Shown: positions 26,379 through 37,089 of the stretch, one piece after another
How the letters are laid out: the number at the start of each line of letters is the position of its first letter
How positions within the stretch are numbered: position 1 is the stretch's first letter
NCBI RefSeq assembly: GCF_900101075.1
Contig: NZ_FNFY01000005.1
Location: 1 to 64,000 of the forward strand
From: Lacicoccus qingdaonensis
Lineage (GTDB): Bacteria; Bacillota; Bacilli; Staphylococcales; Salinicoccaceae
Direction of reading: 5' to 3'
DNA length: 64,000 nt
Program-made: the position numbers and the translations under genes
The notes under the pieces: generated by a model
Database searches by the model: none
What the model was told of the DNA's origin: nothing
The model's input: only the letters and a program-made list of their open reading frames with translations

Positions 26379-26390
26379 TAAAAATTAATA

Positions 26391-26419
26391 TTGACAAGTG
26401 CAGCTGGCTGTTGTACAGT
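26391..26419 (+). promoter_or_regulatory. Sigma-A promoter of rplJL, embedded in a long dyad
   Basis: TTGACA at 26391-26396 and TACAGT at 26414-26419 are 17 bp apart. The same segment contains ACAAGTGCA at 26394-26402 and TGCACTTGT at 26420-26428, extended by CTG/CAG inside, a 12-13 bp inverted repeat covering the whole promoter. Confidence 0.8.
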
Positions 26420-26440
26420 TGCACTTGTATTAAAATATTA

Positions 26441-26568
26441 CCTAAGACAGCAGGAGTGACGTTTTATACGCCGCTTAAAAGACCATCCTGCCGAGGCAAA
26501 TGAAAAGACTTGAATTGACCAATATATATTCAAGCACTTTTTGCCGTAGGTAAAAGGTGCTTTTTTTT
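26441..26568 (+). ncRNA. L10 leader (autoregulatory mRNA structure of rplJL)
   Basis: The sequence has the order typical of the Firmicutes L10 leader: CCTAAGACAGCAGGA, ATCCTGCCGAGGC, a variable arm, GCCGTAGGT, then an intrinsic terminator. In that terminator AAGCACTTTT at 26532-26541 pairs with AAAAGGTGCTT at 26552-26562, followed by a run of eight or so T residues. The L10-(L12)n complex binds this leader and lowers expression of rplJ and rplL when in excess. Confidence 0.9.
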
Positions 26569-26609
26569 ATTGCACCAACCTATACACACAAAATTATGGA
26601 GGTGTAAGA

Positions 26610-27104
26610 ATGTCAAACGTGATGGAATCGAAACAGCAGTTAGTAGACGATATCGCTGCTCAGTTGAAAGAATCTGTATCTACAATAGTTGTAAACTACC
26701 GTGGACTGACAGTGTCTGAAATAACTGAACTGCGTAAAAACCTCAGAGATGCCGGCGTAGAATTCAAAGTATACAAAAATACGATGACTCGCCGTGCAGC
26801 TGAAAAAGCAGAACTGACAGAGTTGAATGAATTATTAACTGGTCCAAACGCGATTGCATTTTCTAATGAAGATGTTGTTGCTCCGGCTAAAGTTCTGTAC
26901 AACTTTGCTAAAGAACATGAAGCTTTGGAAATCAAAGCAGGTGTCCTTGAAGGCAAGTTCACACCGGCAGAAGATGTGAATGCAATCGCATCACTACCAT
27001 CCAAAGATGGACTTGTATCTATGCTGCTATCTGTACTTCAAGCTCCGGTACGCAACTTCGCTTATGCAGTTAAAGCTGTTGGTGAAGACAAAGAAGAAGC
27101 TTAA
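26610..27104 (+). CDS. rplJ: 50S ribosomal protein L10
   Basis: At 164 residues this is the usual length. The N-terminal rRNA-binding part includes [23 protein letters not shown] near residue 28 and [12 protein letters not shown] near 53; the C-terminal helix that anchors L7/L12 dimers ends the protein. ATG follows TGGAGGTG by 6 bp. Expression is set by the L10 leader upstream. Confidence 0.97.
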   Translation: MSNVMESKQQLVDDIAAQLKESVSTIVVNYRGLTVSEITELRKNLRDAGVEFKVYKNTMTRRAAEKAELTELNELLTGPNAIAFSNEDVVAPAKVLYNFAKEHEALEIKAGVLEGKFTPAEDVNAIASLPSKDGLVSMLLSVLQAPVRNFAYAVKAVGEDKEEA

Positions 27105-27141
27105 TCATAATTAAATCAAATAAAAAATGGAGGAATTTATA

Positions 27142-27510
27142 ATGGCTAATCATGAAGAAATCATTGAAGCGATTAAAGGTATGACAGTTTTAGAATTAAA
27201 CGATCTTGTAAAAGCAATTGAAGAAGAATTTGGCGTAACTGCAGCAGCACCAGTAGCAGCAGCAGGCGCAGGCGGCGGAGAAGCAGCTGCTGAAGAGAAG
27301 AGTGAATTCGACGTTGAACTTACAGATGCTGGTTCATCCAAGATCAAAGTCATCAAAGTAGTACGTGAAGCAACTGGTCTTGGACTTAAAGATGCTAAGG
27401 AACTTGTAGACGGAGCTCCTAAAGTGATCAAAGAAGGCATGGCTAAAGAAGAAGCTGAAGAACTTAAAGAGAAGTTGGAAGAAGTAGGCGCTGGCGTAGA
27501 ACTTAAATAA
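27142..27510 (+). CDS. rplL: 50S ribosomal protein L7/L12
   Basis: The 122-residue product has an N-terminal dimerisation domain ([22 protein letters not shown]), an Ala/Gly-rich hinge near residues 34-50, and a C-terminal domain ([27 protein letters not shown]) that recruits elongation factors. The start at 27142 is preceded by TGGAGG at 8 bp; the frame extends five codons upstream without support. A strong terminator follows. Confidence 0.97.
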   Translation: MANHEEIIEAIKGMTVLELNDLVKAIEEEFGVTAAAPVAAAGAGGGEAAAEEKSEFDVELTDAGSSKIKVIKVVREATGLGLKDAKELVDGAPKVIKEGMAKEEAEELKEKLEEVGAGVELK

Positions 27511-27533
27511 TTTTTGTGTATAGTTAATTTTTG

Positions 27534-27579
27534 AAGTGAGGCTCATATAAACAAATTGTTTAGATGAGCCTCACTTTTT
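27534..27579 (+). terminator. Terminator of rplJL
   Basis: AAGTGAGGCTCAT at 27534-27546 is complementary to ATGAGCCTCACTT at 27564-27576, followed by further T residues. Confidence 0.9.
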
Positions 27580-27611
27580 CATTACATAAAACATCACCGG
27601 AGGTGAAATTG

Positions 27612-28232
27612 ATGTCTCATTATTTTACAACGGACCAGTCCGCCCATGATTACAAGGAGATAGACTATACCTTTGAAAACAGTGTCTATAAGTTTAAAAC
27701 GGACCGTGGTGTTTTTTCAAAAGATCAGCTGGATTACGGTACGAGAGTACTGATACGCGGTGTGTTCTCTGATAATGGGGGAGGTTCTGCCTCATTGATT
27801 GATATGGGGGCGGGTTACGGACCGATAGGCATCATACTGGGCAAGGTTTTAAACGCCCGGCCGGTGATGGTCGAAGTGAACGGGGATGCGCTCAGTCTGC
27901 TGCATGATAACGCCGCAAAGAATGATATCGATGCTGAGATTTTATCGAGGGAAGCGTATGATGGATCCGATGTGAAAGCTGAACTCTATGTTACCAATCC
28001 CCCGTTCAGAGCCGGCAAAGATGTTGTCATGGGCATTATAAAAGATGGGTTCAGCCGTCTCGTGCCGGCCGGTAGATTTTATATGGTCGTTCAAAAGAAG
28101 CAGGGTATGAAATCATATAAAGATTCGATTGAACAATTGTTTGGCAATGTTGAAGTGCTCTTGAAAGATAAGGGCTATTACGTATTAAAAGGTATAAAAA
28201 GACACGAGGGTACCGGTCAAAACACAAATTGA
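27612..28232 (+). CDS. RsmC-like class I SAM-dependent methyltransferase (YbxB family)
   Basis: The protein has 206 residues from MSHYFTTDQSAHDYKEIDY, preceded by GGAGGTG at 8 bp; the open frame reaches back into the rplL terminator. The SAM-binding motif I (LIDMGAGYGPIGI) is near residue 62 and the NPPF motif of amino-group N-methyltransferases near 127. Homologues sit between rplL and rpoB throughout Bacilli and are similar to RsmC, which methylates G1207 of 16S rRNA in E. coli. The exact target here is not proven. Confidence 0.9.
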   Translation: MSHYFTTDQSAHDYKEIDYTFENSVYKFKTDRGVFSKDQLDYGTRVLIRGVFSDNGGGSASLIDMGAGYGPIGIILGKVLNARPVMVEVNGDALSLLHDNAAKNDIDAEILSREAYDGSDVKAELYVTNPPFRAGKDVVMGIIKDGFSRLVPAGRFYMVVQKKQGMKSYKDSIEQLFGNVEVLLKDKGYYVLKGIKRHEGTGQNTN

Positions 28233-28257
28233 AAAGAAAAGCAATGACCAATTTGAC

Positions 28258-28287
28258 TTGACAAAATACTTGTGTTATAGTTATAGA
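28258..28287 (+). promoter_or_regulatory. Probable rpoBC promoter
   Basis: TTGACA at 28258-28263 with TATAGA at 28282-28287 (18-bp spacer). TATAGT at 28277 overlaps but would be too close. The promoter lies about 185 bp upstream of rpoB. Confidence 0.65.
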
Positions 28288-28369
28288 ATGTAAAAATATA
28301 ATGTCAGTAAGTATGCACTTTTTGTCTGCTTATTGAAATGGAGCGTATTAAATACTGTTTAATATAAAT

Positions 28370-28405
28370 AGAAAATGGAGTTGATTTCGATTCCGTTTTC
28401 TTTTT
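28370..28405 (+). terminator. Attenuator-like terminator in the rpoB leader
   Basis: AGAAAATGGA at 28370-28379 pairs with TCCGTTTTCT at 28392-28401 (one T-G pair) and is followed by TTTTG. It lies between the probable promoter and rpoB, so it can only act as a leader attenuator unless rpoB is read from further upstream. Confidence 0.7.
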
Positions 28406-28472
28406 GTCTTTAAACATTCTAGTATGCTAATGTGTATGTTTTACGTAAATTTTATTAGGGGTGAATCTGTCG

Positions 28473-31400
28473 ATGAGTCAAGTGATTCAATATGGAAGAC
28501 ATGCTACACGCAGGAGCTATGCACGTATCGAAGAGCAATTGGATCTGCCTAACTTGATTGAGATTCAGACCAAGTCTTATGAGTGGTTTTTACAGACGGG
28601 TCTGATTGAAATGTTCAAGGATATTTCACCGGTGGAAGATTTTACCGGAAATATGTCATTAGAGTTCGTAGATTATAAACTTGGTGAACCAAAATACGAT
28701 GAAGATGAGGCAAAGAACCACGATGCTACTTATTCTGCGCCATTACGCGTGAAAGTCCGCCTGGTCATTAAAGAGACTGGTGAAGTGAAAGAGCAAGAAG
28801 TGTTTATGGGTGACTTCCCATTGATGACAGACACTGGTACTTTCATTATTAATGGAGCTGAACGTGTCATTGTATCTCAGCTCGTACGTAGCCCATCTGT
28901 ATATTACTCGGAGAAATATGATAAGAATGGTAAGTTGAGCTATGGTGCGACGGTCATACCGAACCGCGGTGCCTGGTTAGAGTATGAAACTGACGCCAAA
29001 GACGTTGTCTACGTCCGTATTGACCGCACTCGTAAACTTCCGATCACAGTGCTTGTCCGTGCACTTGGATTCTCAACTGACCAGGAAATCATCAATCTTC
29101 TTGGTGATAATGAATATATACGCAACACATTAGACAAAGATACTACAGAAACAGTGGATCAGGCATTGCTTGAAATCTATGAACGCCTGCGTCCGGGTGA
29201 ACCGCCGACGGTGGAAAACGCCAAAAATCTGCTGTATACAAGATTTTTCGATCCGAAACGTTATGATCTGGCAAACGTCGGACGATACAAAATGAATAAA
29301 AAGCTCCATCTTAAAAACAGATTATTCAACCAGGTACTGGCTGAACCGATCGTTGATAAAGAAACGGGCGAAATCGTAGCTGAAAAGGGTGCGACAATCG
29401 ACCGCAGAACGCTGGATGCTATTACAGATGCACTTGAGTCGACAGCGAACCTGGAGACATATGACCTGGAACAGGGCGCTCTTGATGAGCCTGTTGAAGT
29501 GCAGTCAATCAGTGTTGAAGCACCTGACTTTGAAGAAGGGACGACGACAATCATCGGGAACGCATTCCCTGATGCTGAAGTGAAATCAATCACGCCGTCA
29601 GACATCATTTCTTCAATCAGTTATTTCTTCAACCTGCTTCATGGTGTCGGCTATACAGATGATATCGACCACCTGGGCAACCGACGTCTGCGTTCAGTCG
29701 GTGAATTGCTGCAAAACCAGTTCAGAATCGGTGTTTCACGTATGGAACGTGTCATCCGTGAACGTATGTCAATTCAGGATGCAGAGTCGATCACTCCGCA
29801 GCAGCTGATCAACATCCGTCCGGTAATTGCCTCTATAAAAGAGTTCTTTGGAAGCTCGCAGTTATCACAGTTCATGGACCAGACTAACCCATTGGCCGAG
29901 CTGACGCATAAGCGTCGTCTGTCAGCGCTTGGACCCGGCGGTCTGACGCGTGAACGTGCCGGCTTTGAAGTGCGTGACGTTCACTATTCACACTATGGAC
30001 GTATGTGTCCGATTGAAACACCTGAGGGGCCGAACATCGGTCTGATCAACACTTTATCAAGCTATGCGCGTGTCAACGAGTTTGGTTTTATAGAAACGCC
30101 GTATAGAAGAGTGGATCATGAAACAAACCGTGTCACAGATCAGATAGACTATCTGACAGCTGATGAAGAGGACAACTATGTTGTGGCACAGGCCAACTCT
30201 ATACTTGATGAGAACAACCGTTTCCAGAACGATGAGATTTTCTGTCGTTTCCGCGGTAACAACACGCAGATGCCGAGAGAGCGCATGGATTACATGGACG
30301 TATCACCAAAGCAGGTAGTATCGGCAGCGACTGCATGTATACCGTTCCTGGAAAACGATGACTCGAACCGTGCACTGATGGGTGCGAACATGCAGCGTCA
30401 GGCAGTACCTCTTCTTATACCTGAATCACCTTATATCGGTACAGGTATGGAGCACGTATCTGCCCGTGATTCAGGTGCAGCAGTAGTATCCAAATATAAA
30501 GGCAGAGTTTCTCATGTTGAAGCGAAAGCCATCCATGTATACCGTATTGAAGAGAAGAACGGCAAAGAAGTGGAAACAGAGAAAGACATTTACAATCTGA
30601 CTAAATTCACACGTTCAAACTCAGGTACATGCTATAACCAGAAGCCGATCGTTTCCGTAGGAGACGTTGTTTCCAAAGGTGAAATTCTGGCTGACGGCCC
30701 ATCCATGGATAACGGGGAAATGGCACTCGGCCGCAACCTTGTTGTCGGCTTTATGACATGGGACGGCTATAACTATGAAGATGCTGTAATCATGAGTGAA
30801 AGACTTGTAAAAGATGATGTCTACACTTCAATCCATATCGAAGAATATGAATCCGAATCCCGTGATACTAAACTTGGACCGGAAGAAATCACACGTGATA
30901 TCCCCAATGTTTCAGACAACGCCCTGAAAAAACTGGATGACCGCGGCATTGTCTATATAGGTGCAGAAGTGACCGACGGCGACATTCTTGTAGGGAAAGT
31001 GACACCTAAAGGTGTGACGGAACTGACTGCTGAAGAACGTCTGCTGCATGCCATATTCGGTGAAAAAGCGCGTGAAGTGCGAGATACTTCACTTCGTGTG
31101 CCGCATGGTGCCGGAGGTATCGTTCTGGATGTCAAAGTGTTCAACCGTGAAGACGGCGATGAGCTGTCCCCTGGTGTAAACCAGCTTGTAAGAGTTTATA
31201 TCGTACAGAAGAGAAAGATTAACGTCGGTGATAAGATGGTGGGACGTCATGGTAACAAAGGTGTTATCTCACGTATTCTGCCGGAGGAAGACATGCCTTA
31301 CCTGCCGGACGGCACACCTATCGATCTTATGCTTAACCCGCTTGGCGTACCTTCACGTATGAACATCGGACAAGTGCTCGAGCTTCACCTCGGCATGGCT

Positions 31401-32009
31401 GCCCGCGAGATGGGCATCAAGATGGCATCACCTGTTTTCGATGGCGCGAACGAAGATGACGTGTGGGGTACAATGGAAGAAGCCGGACTTGCACGTGACG
31501 GTAAGACAGTATTGTATGACGGCCGTACCGGAGAGCCGTTTGAAAACAGAATTTCTGTTGGTGTAATGTACGTGCTTAAACTCGCTCACATGGTTGATGA
31601 TAAGCTCCATGCGAGAAGTACAGGACCTTATTCACTTGTTACTCAGCAGCCGCTTGGCGGTAAAGCCCAGTTTGGCGGTCAGCGTTTCGGTGAGATGGAA
31701 GTATGGGCGCTTGAAGCTTACGGTGCTGCATACACATTGCAGGAAATACTGACGGTCAAATCAGATGATACAGTCGGACGGGTGAAAACTTACGAATCGA
31801 TTGTGAAAGGCGAAAACGTGCCAAAACCAGGTGTCCCTGAGTCATTCAGAGTATTGATGAAAGAGCTTCAGAGCTTAGGATTAAATGTCAAGATCATGGA
31901 TAATGAAGACAATGAAGTCGATATGCATGACATGGAAGACGAGGACAATTCGAATCAACTGAATGTCAGCGATAAAAAACAAGTTGAAACTGAGAATGTC
32001 ACTGAGTGA
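28473..32009 (+). CDS. rpoB: DNA-directed RNA polymerase beta subunit
   Basis: The protein has 1178 residues from [21 protein letters not shown]; start at ATG 28473 behind AGGGGTGAAT rather than GTG 28461. It is very close to S. aureus RpoB throughout. The rifampicin region near residues 460-490 reads [26 protein letters not shown], the unmodified form seen in B. subtilis. Later landmarks are DGYNYEDA, the [17 protein letters not shown] loop and the [24 protein letters not shown] module. The acidic tail is typical of Staphylococcaceae. It is followed by rpoC after 39 bp. Confidence 0.99.
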   Translation: MSQVIQYGRHATRRSYARIEEQLDLPNLIEIQTKSYEWFLQTGLIEMFKDISPVEDFTGNMSLEFVDYKLGEPKYDEDEAKNHDATYSAPLRVKVRLVIKETGEVKEQEVFMGDFPLMTDTGTFIINGAERVIVSQLVRSPSVYYSEKYDKNGKLSYGATVIPNRGAWLEYETDAKDVVYVRIDRTRKLPITVLVRALGFSTDQEIINLLGDNEYIRNTLDKDTTETVDQALLEIYERLRPGEPPTVENAKNLLYTRFFDPKRYDLANVGRYKMNKKLHLKNRLFNQVLAEPIVDKETGEIVAEKGATIDRRTLDAITDALESTANLETYDLEQGALDEPVEVQSISVEAPDFEEGTTTIIGNAFPDAEVKSITPSDIISSISYFFNLLHGVGYTDDIDHLGNRRLRSVGELLQNQFRIGVSRMERVIRERMSIQDAESITPQQLINIRPVIASIKEFFGSSQLSQFMDQTNPLAELTHKRRLSALGPGGLTRERAGFEVRDVHYSHYGRMCPIETPEGPNIGLINTLSSYARVNEFGFIETPYRRVDHETNRVTDQIDYLTADEEDNYVVAQANSILDENNRFQNDEIFCRFRGNNTQMPRERMDYMDVSPKQVVSAATACIPFLENDDSNRALMGANMQRQAVPLLIPESPYIGTGMEHVSARDSGAAVVSKYKGRVSHVEAKAIHVYRIEEKNGKEVETEKDIYNLTKFTRSNSGTCYNQKPIVSVGDVVSKGEILADGPSMDNGEMALGRNLVVGFMTWDGYNYEDAVIMSERLVKDDVYTSIHIEEYESESRDTKLGPEEITRDIPNVSDNALKKLDDRGIVYIGAEVTDGDILVGKVTPKGVTELTAEERLLHAIFGEKAREVRDTSLRVPHGAGGIVLDVKVFNREDGDELSPGVNQLVRVYIVQKRKINVGDKMVGRHGNKGVISRILPEEDMPYLPDGTPIDLMLNPLGVPSRMNIGQVLELHLGMAAREMGIKMASPVFDGANEDDVWGTMEEAGLARDGKTVLYDGRTGEPFENRISVGVMYVLKLAHMVDDKLHARSTGPYSLVTQQPLGGKAQFGGQRFGEMEVWALEAYGAAYTLQEILTVKSDDTVGRVKTYESIVKGENVPKPGVPESFRVLMKELQSLGLNVKIMDNEDNEVDMHDMEDEDNSNQLNVSDKKQVETENVTE

Positions 32010-32048
32010 TGTACTGAGCTTGATTAAACTTTTAGGGAGGAAAGCTCA

Positions 32049-35000
32049 TTGATAGATGTCAATAGATTTCAATATATGAAAATCGGTCTTGCTTCATCGG
32101 AAAAGATCCGTTCGTGGTCTTTCGGAGAAGTCAAGAAACCTGAAACAATTAACTATAGAACTTTGAAACCAGAGCGTGATGGATTATTCTGCGAGAAAAT
32201 TTTCGGTCCGACTAAGGACTGGGAATGCAGTTGTGGAAAGTATAAACGTGTACGTTACAAAGGTATGGTCTGTGACCGCTGTGGTGTAGAGGTTACACGC
32301 GCAAAAGTACGCCGTGAGAGAATGGGGCACATTGAACTTGCTGCCCCTGTATCACATATCTGGTATTTCAAAGGCATCCCATCAAGAATGGGGCTTCTGC
32401 TGGATATGTCGCCGCGTTCTTTGGAAGAAATCATTTATTTCGCATCTTATGCAGTCATCAAACCGGGATCAACCGGTTTGGAACCCAAGCAGCTTTTATC
32501 CGAAAGGGAATATCGTGAGTATTATGAGAAGCACGGCAATACTTTCACTGCAAAAATGGGTGCGGAAGCAATCAAGGAACTGCTTCAGAATGTTGACCTT
32601 GAAGAAGAATTGTCACAACTGAGAAAGGAACTTGAATCTGCGACGGGTCAAAGATTGACGCGTGCGATCAAGCGGCTGGAAGTTGTGGAATCTTTCCGTA
32701 ACTCAGGAAATAACCCTGAGTGGATGATTTTAGATGTCCTTCCTATCATTCCGCCGGAAATCCGTCCGATGGTACAGCTGGATGGCGGACGTTTTGCAAC
32801 GAGTGATTTGAACGACCTATACCGTCGTGTAATTAACCGTAACAACCGTCTGAAACGCCTGCTGGACCTGGGTGCTCCAGGAATCATCGTACAGAACGAG
32901 AAACGCATGCTGCAGGAATCCGTCGATGCTTTAATCGACAATGGCCGACGCGGCCGCCCGGTCACAGGGCCGGGCAACCGTCCGTTAAAATCGTTGTCTC
33001 ATATGTTGAAAGGTAAGCAGGGACGTTTCCGTCAAAACTTACTTGGTAAACGTGTAGACTACTCGGGCCGTTCAGTTATCGTCGTCGGACCAAACTTGAA
33101 GATGTACCAGTGCGGTCTGCCAAAAGAAATGGCGCTTGAACTGTTCAAGCCTTTCGTCATGAAAGAGCTTGTCGAGCGTGAAATGGCGACCAACATTAAA
33201 AATGCCAAAGGTAAAATAGAACGTATGGAAAGCGAAGTATGGGATGTGTTGGAAGATGTAATCAGAGAACACCCTGTACTGTTAAACCGTGCGCCTACAC
33301 TGCACCGTCTGGGCATCCAGGCGTTTGAAGCTGTACTGATCGAGGGCCGGGCAATTCAACTTCACCCGCTTGTGACGACTGCTTATAACGCTGACTTTGA
33401 CGGTGACCAGATGGCTGTTCACGTACCGCTTTCCAAAGAAGCGCAGGCAGAGGCGAGAATGCTGATGCTTTCAGCTCAGAACATTCTGAACCCGAAAGAC
33501 GGCAAGCCGGTTGTTACACCGTCACAGGATATGGTTCTGGGTAACTACTATTTAACACTTGAACGCGAGAATGATAAGCGTGAAGGTCATATTTTCAAAG
33601 ATGCGAATGAAGTCATCATGGCCTACACCAACGGCTATGTTGGTCTTCATACAAGAATCGGTGTCCATGCAGGTTCATTGGAGGTTGAAAAAGTATCTGA
33701 AGAAAACCGCGGCAAAGTAATGCTGACAACGGTCGGGAAGATTATTTTCAATGAAATCATGCCACCGTCATTCCCGTATATAAACGAACCGACAAGAACC
33801 AACCTTGAAAATAAAACACCTGATGAATACTTCGTACAAGTTGGAAAATTGGGTGAAGGCGGCCTGAAAGAATACTATAAGGACAGACCACTTGTCGATC
33901 CATTCGATAAGGGCTACCTGGGCCAGATCATTGCTGAAATCTTCAACAAGTTCCACATTACCGAAACGTCTGTAATGCTGGACCTGATGAAAGATCTGGG
34001 CTTCAAGTATTCTTCCAGAGCGGGTATTACGGTCGGTGTATCCGATATCGTGGTACTGCCGGACAAACAGCAGATCATTGATGAGACAGAGGATAAAGTT
34101 GAAAAAGTGCAGAAGCAGTTCTCACGTGGTCTGATCACAGAGAATGAACGTTACGGCACAGTCATTGAACTGTGGACAAAAGCAAAAGATGTCATCCAGG
34201 AAAAACTGATGAATTCATTGGACAGATTGAACCCGATCTTTATGATGAGCGACTCAGGTGCCCGTGGTAACGCATCAAACTTCACGCAGCTTGCAGGTAT
34301 GCGTGGTCTGATGGCGAACCCGTCCGGCCAGATCATCGAACTTCCGATCACATCAAGCTTCCGTGAAGGTCTGACAGTACTCGAGTACTTCATTTCCACA
34401 CACGGTGCACGTAAAGGACTTGCGGATACAGCTCTGAAAACAGCTGACTCAGGTTACCTGACACGTCGTCTCGTTGACGTCGCACAAGATGTGATTGTTC
34501 GTGAAAAAGACTGTGGTACTGATAAGGGACTGTTGGTTTCAGCACTTACAGAAGGTTCAGAACTGATTGAACCGCTGATCGACCGTCTCGAAGGCCGTTA
34601 CGCCAAAGAAACAATCAGAAATCCTGAAACTAAAGAAATTATTGTACGTTCGAATGACCTGATCACCGTAGAAAAATCCAAAGAAATCGTGAACAGCGGC
34701 ATTGAAGAAGTGTATATCCGTTCGGCATTCACTTGTAATACGCGTCACGGCGTATGTGAACGCTGCTATGGTAAAAACCTTGCGACCGGTGAAAAAGTTG
34801 AAGTCGGCGAAGCGGTTGGTACAATCGCAGCCCAGTCCATCGGTGAGCCGGGTACACAGCTTACGATGCGTACATTCCATACGGGCGGGGTAGCCGGAAG
34901 TGATATCACTCAAGGTCTGCCGCGTATCCAGGAGTTATTTGAAGCACGTAACCCTAAAGGTCAGGCCGTCATTACTGAAATCGGCGGCGAAGTGACGGAT

Positions 35001-35666
35001 ATTGAAGTTGTTAAAGATCGCCAGCAGGAAATTAAAGTCAAAGGCGAACAGGAAACAAGAACATACACCGCACTTGGCGCAGCAAGGCTGAAAGTTGAAA
35101 TCGGTGATACAGTCGCTCCGGGTGATTCGCTGAGCGAAGGTTCAATCGAACCGAAAGAATTGCTGACGGTCGCCGGATTGAACAAGACGCAGGAATACTT
35201 GCTTAAAGAAGTTCAAAAAGTATACCGTATGCAAGGTGTTGAAATTGATGATAAGCACGTTGAAGTAATGGTCAGACAGATGTTACGCAAAGTGAGAATC
35301 ATCGATGCCGGAGATACGACACTCCTTCCTGGCGCACTGGTTGAAGTGCACTCATTTACGGATGCGAATAAAGAAATCTTTAAGAAGAGAAAACGCCCGG
35401 CAACAGCCAAGCCTGTATTACTCGGAATCACAAAAGCATCACTGGAAACTGAAAGCTTCCTGTCAGCGGCGAGTTTCCAGGAGACAACAAGAGTGCTTAC
35501 AGATGCAGCGATTAAAGGTAAACGCGATGAGCTGCTCGGACTTAAAGAGAACGTCATCATTGGTAAACTGATACCTGCAGGTACAGGAATGCCGAGATAC
35601 CGTGATGTTGAAGTTGATGCAGAATTACCTGAAACAGCTGAGAAAGAACCAGTGACAGAAGAATAA
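32049..35666 (+). CDS. rpoC: DNA-directed RNA polymerase beta' subunit
   Basis: The product has 1205 residues starting with TTG at 32049 ([16 protein letters not shown]); GGGAGG lies 8 bp upstream and the N-terminus then matches S. aureus. The zinc site [20 protein letters not shown] is near residue 59, and the catalytic [12 protein letters not shown] with its three aspartates near 449. The bridge helix/trigger loop area contains [14 protein letters not shown] and [17 protein letters not shown]. The C-terminal extension is short and acidic. A terminator follows 11 bp after the stop. Confidence 0.99.
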   Translation: MIDVNRFQYMKIGLASSEKIRSWSFGEVKKPETINYRTLKPERDGLFCEKIFGPTKDWECSCGKYKRVRYKGMVCDRCGVEVTRAKVRRERMGHIELAAPVSHIWYFKGIPSRMGLLLDMSPRSLEEIIYFASYAVIKPGSTGLEPKQLLSEREYREYYEKHGNTFTAKMGAEAIKELLQNVDLEEELSQLRKELESATGQRLTRAIKRLEVVESFRNSGNNPEWMILDVLPIIPPEIRPMVQLDGGRFATSDLNDLYRRVINRNNRLKRLLDLGAPGIIVQNEKRMLQESVDALIDNGRRGRPVTGPGNRPLKSLSHMLKGKQGRFRQNLLGKRVDYSGRSVIVVGPNLKMYQCGLPKEMALELFKPFVMKELVEREMATNIKNAKGKIERMESEVWDVLEDVIREHPVLLNRAPTLHRLGIQAFEAVLIEGRAIQLHPLVTTAYNADFDGDQMAVHVPLSKEAQAEARMLMLSAQNILNPKDGKPVVTPSQDMVLGNYYLTLERENDKREGHIFKDANEVIMAYTNGYVGLHTRIGVHAGSLEVEKVSEENRGKVMLTTVGKIIFNEIMPPSFPYINEPTRTNLENKTPDEYFVQVGKLGEGGLKEYYKDRPLVDPFDKGYLGQIIAEIFNKFHITETSVMLDLMKDLGFKYSSRAGITVGVSDIVVLPDKQQIIDETEDKVEKVQKQFSRGLITENERYGTVIELWTKAKDVIQEKLMNSLDRLNPIFMMSDSGARGNASNFTQLAGMRGLMANPSGQIIELPITSSFREGLTVLEYFISTHGARKGLADTALKTADSGYLTRRLVDVAQDVIVREKDCGTDKGLLVSALTEGSELIEPLIDRLEGRYAKETIRNPETKEIIVRSNDLITVEKSKEIVNSGIEEVYIRSAFTCNTRHGVCERCYGKNLATGEKVEVGEAVGTIAAQSIGEPGTQLTMRTFHTGGVAGSDITQGLPRIQELFEARNPKGQAVITEIGGEVTDIEVVKDRQQEIKVKGEQETRTYTALGAARLKVEIGDTVAPGDSLSEGSIEPKELLTVAGLNKTQEYLLKEVQKVYRMQGVEIDDKHVEVMVRQMLRKVRIIDAGDTTLLPGALVEVHSFTDANKEIFKKRKRPATAKPVLLGITKASLETESFLSAASFQETTRVLTDAAIKGKRDELLGLKENVIIGKLIPAGTGMPRYRDVEVDAELPETAEKEPVTEE

Positions 35667-35677
35667 TATAAATTTGG

Positions 35678-35713
35678 AAGTGTCCCGCCGAAGTTATACA
35701 GCGGGACACTTTT
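35678..35713 (+). terminator. Terminator of rpoBC
   Basis: AAGTGTCCCGC at 35678-35688 pairs with GCGGGACACTT at 35701-35711, followed by TTT. Confidence 0.85.
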
Positions 35714-35876
35714 CGCATGAAGAAGTCAATAGATGAAATGATTGCATACAGGGGATAGGGTCTTTATTTCAAAAGGCGCTTCTCCTGCATATTTTATGCT
35801 TTAACCCTTGTACCATGCGGCTAATCTTGTTATCATTACTACTTGAGGCAATTAAGGGATTAATGCTCAAAAATAC
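35714..35876. other. Gene-free spacer between rpoC and the rpsL promoter
   Basis: The stretch between rpoC and rpsL (398 bp in all) holds the rpoC terminator, this segment of about 160 bp with no supported feature, the rpsL promoter and a leader hairpin. In Staphylococcus and Bacillus a small L7Ae-like gene (rplGB/ybxF) lies here. No frame resembling it is present. Confidence 0.7.
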
Positions 35877-35906
35877 TTGACAATGGCATTTTCAAAGTGC
35901 TATTAT
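35877..35906 (+). promoter_or_regulatory. Sigma-A promoter of the rpsL-rpsG-fusA-tuf operon
   Basis: TTGACA at 35877-35882 and TATTAT at 35901-35906 with an 18-bp spacer; transcript start is expected about 150 bp upstream of rpsL. Confidence 0.75.
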
Positions 35907-35965
35907 TGTTAAGGTTACTCTATAATGGGTAATTTACCTCTTAGAGAGCAATTTAGATGCGAAAT

Positions 35966-35993
35966 TGTAAGAATTTATTCTTACAGATTTTTT
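35966..35993 (+). terminator. Attenuator-like hairpin in the rpsL leader
   Basis: TGTAAGAA at 35966-35973 pairs with TTCTTACA at 35978-35985 around TTTA, then GA and six T residues. A smaller dyad, GGTAA/TTACC, precedes it in the leader. Confidence 0.65.
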
Positions 35994-36064
35994 ATAATCT
36001 AAAAATGAACCACCTGGATGTGTGGTATTACAAAATCTTGATAAAGGGAGGAGGACTATTTAAA

Positions 36065-36484
36065 ATGCCAACTATTAATCAGTTAGTCAGAAAGCCGCGT
36101 AAGTCTAAGAGCCAAAGTACAGACTCACCAGCACTGAACAGAGGTTTCAACAGTCTAAAAAAGCGCGTGACGAAAGAATCAGCGCCTCATAAGCGTGGTG
36201 TTTGTACTCGTGTAGGTACAATGACACCGAAGAAGCCGAACTCGGCGCTTCGTAAATATGCTCGTGTGAGACTTTCCAACAACATCGAAGTTAACGCCTA
36301 TATCCCTGGTATCGGCCATAACCTGCAGGAGCACAGTGTTGTTCTTATCCGCGGGGGACGTGTCAAAGACTTACCGGGTGTACGTTACCATGTTGTACGT
36401 GGTGCACTTGATACTTCAGGTGTTGACGGACGTATGCAGGGCCGTTCACTATATGGAGCCAAGAAACCTAAAGCTAAAAAATAA
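36065..36484 (+). CDS. rpsL: 30S ribosomal protein S12
   Basis: The 139-residue product starts [15 protein letters not shown], behind GGGAGGAGG. The streptomycin contact regions [15 protein letters not shown] near residue 56 and [14 protein letters not shown] near 100 are the normal sensitive type. The upstream frame is an untranslated leader. It heads the streptomycin operon. Confidence 0.98.
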   Translation: MPTINQLVRKPRKSKSQSTDSPALNRGFNSLKKRVTKESAPHKRGVCTRVGTMTPKKPNSALRKYARVRLSNNIEVNAYIPGIGHNLQEHSVVLIRGGRVKDLPGVRYHVVRGALDTSGVDGRMQGRSLYGAKKPKAKK

Positions 36485-36560
36485 TTAAAGTCACTAATTC
36501 TTTGTATATGAATTAAACTTTTGACGCATAAATGATAAAATTTGAAGGGAGGATTACAAT

Positions 36561-37031
36561 ATGCCTCGTAAAGGTCCAGTTGCAAAAAGAGATGTGTTGC
36601 CAGATCCGATTCACAACTCGAAACTAATCACGAAACTTATCAACAAAATGATGGTAGACGGAAAGCGCGGTACTTCACAAAGTATCCTATACAGTGCATT
36701 CGATCTTGTTCAGGAACGTTCAGGCAGAGATGCCATGGAGGTTTTCGATGAAGCGATTGAGAATATCATGCCTGTACTTGAAGTTAAAGCGCGCCGTGTC
36801 GGCGGTTCAAACTACCAGGTGCCTGTGGAAGTACGCCCTGAACGCCGTACGACTCTAAGTCTCCGCTGGCTTGTGAACTACGCTCGTCTGCGTGGGGAGA
36901 AAACAATGGTGGAGAGATTAGCGAACGAAATTCTTGACGCTGCAAACAACACCGGCGGTGCTGTTAAGAGACGTGAAGAAGTGCACAAAATGGCAGAAGC
37001 TAACAGAGCATTTGCTCACTACCGCTGGTAG
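36561..37031 (+). CDS. rpsG: 30S ribosomal protein S7
   Basis: The 156-residue product is full length: [31 protein letters not shown] at the start and the S7 signature regions [22 protein letters not shown] near residue 75 and the C-terminal [17 protein letters not shown]. It nucleates assembly of the 3' domain of 16S rRNA and lines the exit site. GGGAGG lies 8 bp before ATG. Confidence 0.98.
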   Translation: MPRKGPVAKRDVLPDPIHNSKLITKLINKMMVDGKRGTSQSILYSAFDLVQERSGRDAMEVFDEAIENIMPVLEVKARRVGGSNYQVPVEVRPERRTTLSLRWLVNYARLRGEKTMVERLANEILDAANNTGGAVKRREEVHKMAEANRAFAHYRW

Positions 37032-37089
37032 TGTCAGTGCCTGATAGTAATAAATTTCAATCCATTTTTGGAAGGAGAAAAGAATACTC

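Noticed and set aside
29261-29608. Antisense open frames of 100 or more codons inside rpoB, clpC, ribosomal and other conserved genes
   Set aside because: No ribosome binding sites, no family resemblance, and their presence follows from codon use of the gene on the other strand.
29868-29900. Thr in the RpoB rifampicin region (MDQTNP) at a place where S. aureus has Ala and where Ala-to-Thr gives resistance
   Set aside because: B. subtilis and many other sensitive Firmicutes naturally have Thr here, so it is not evidence of resistance.
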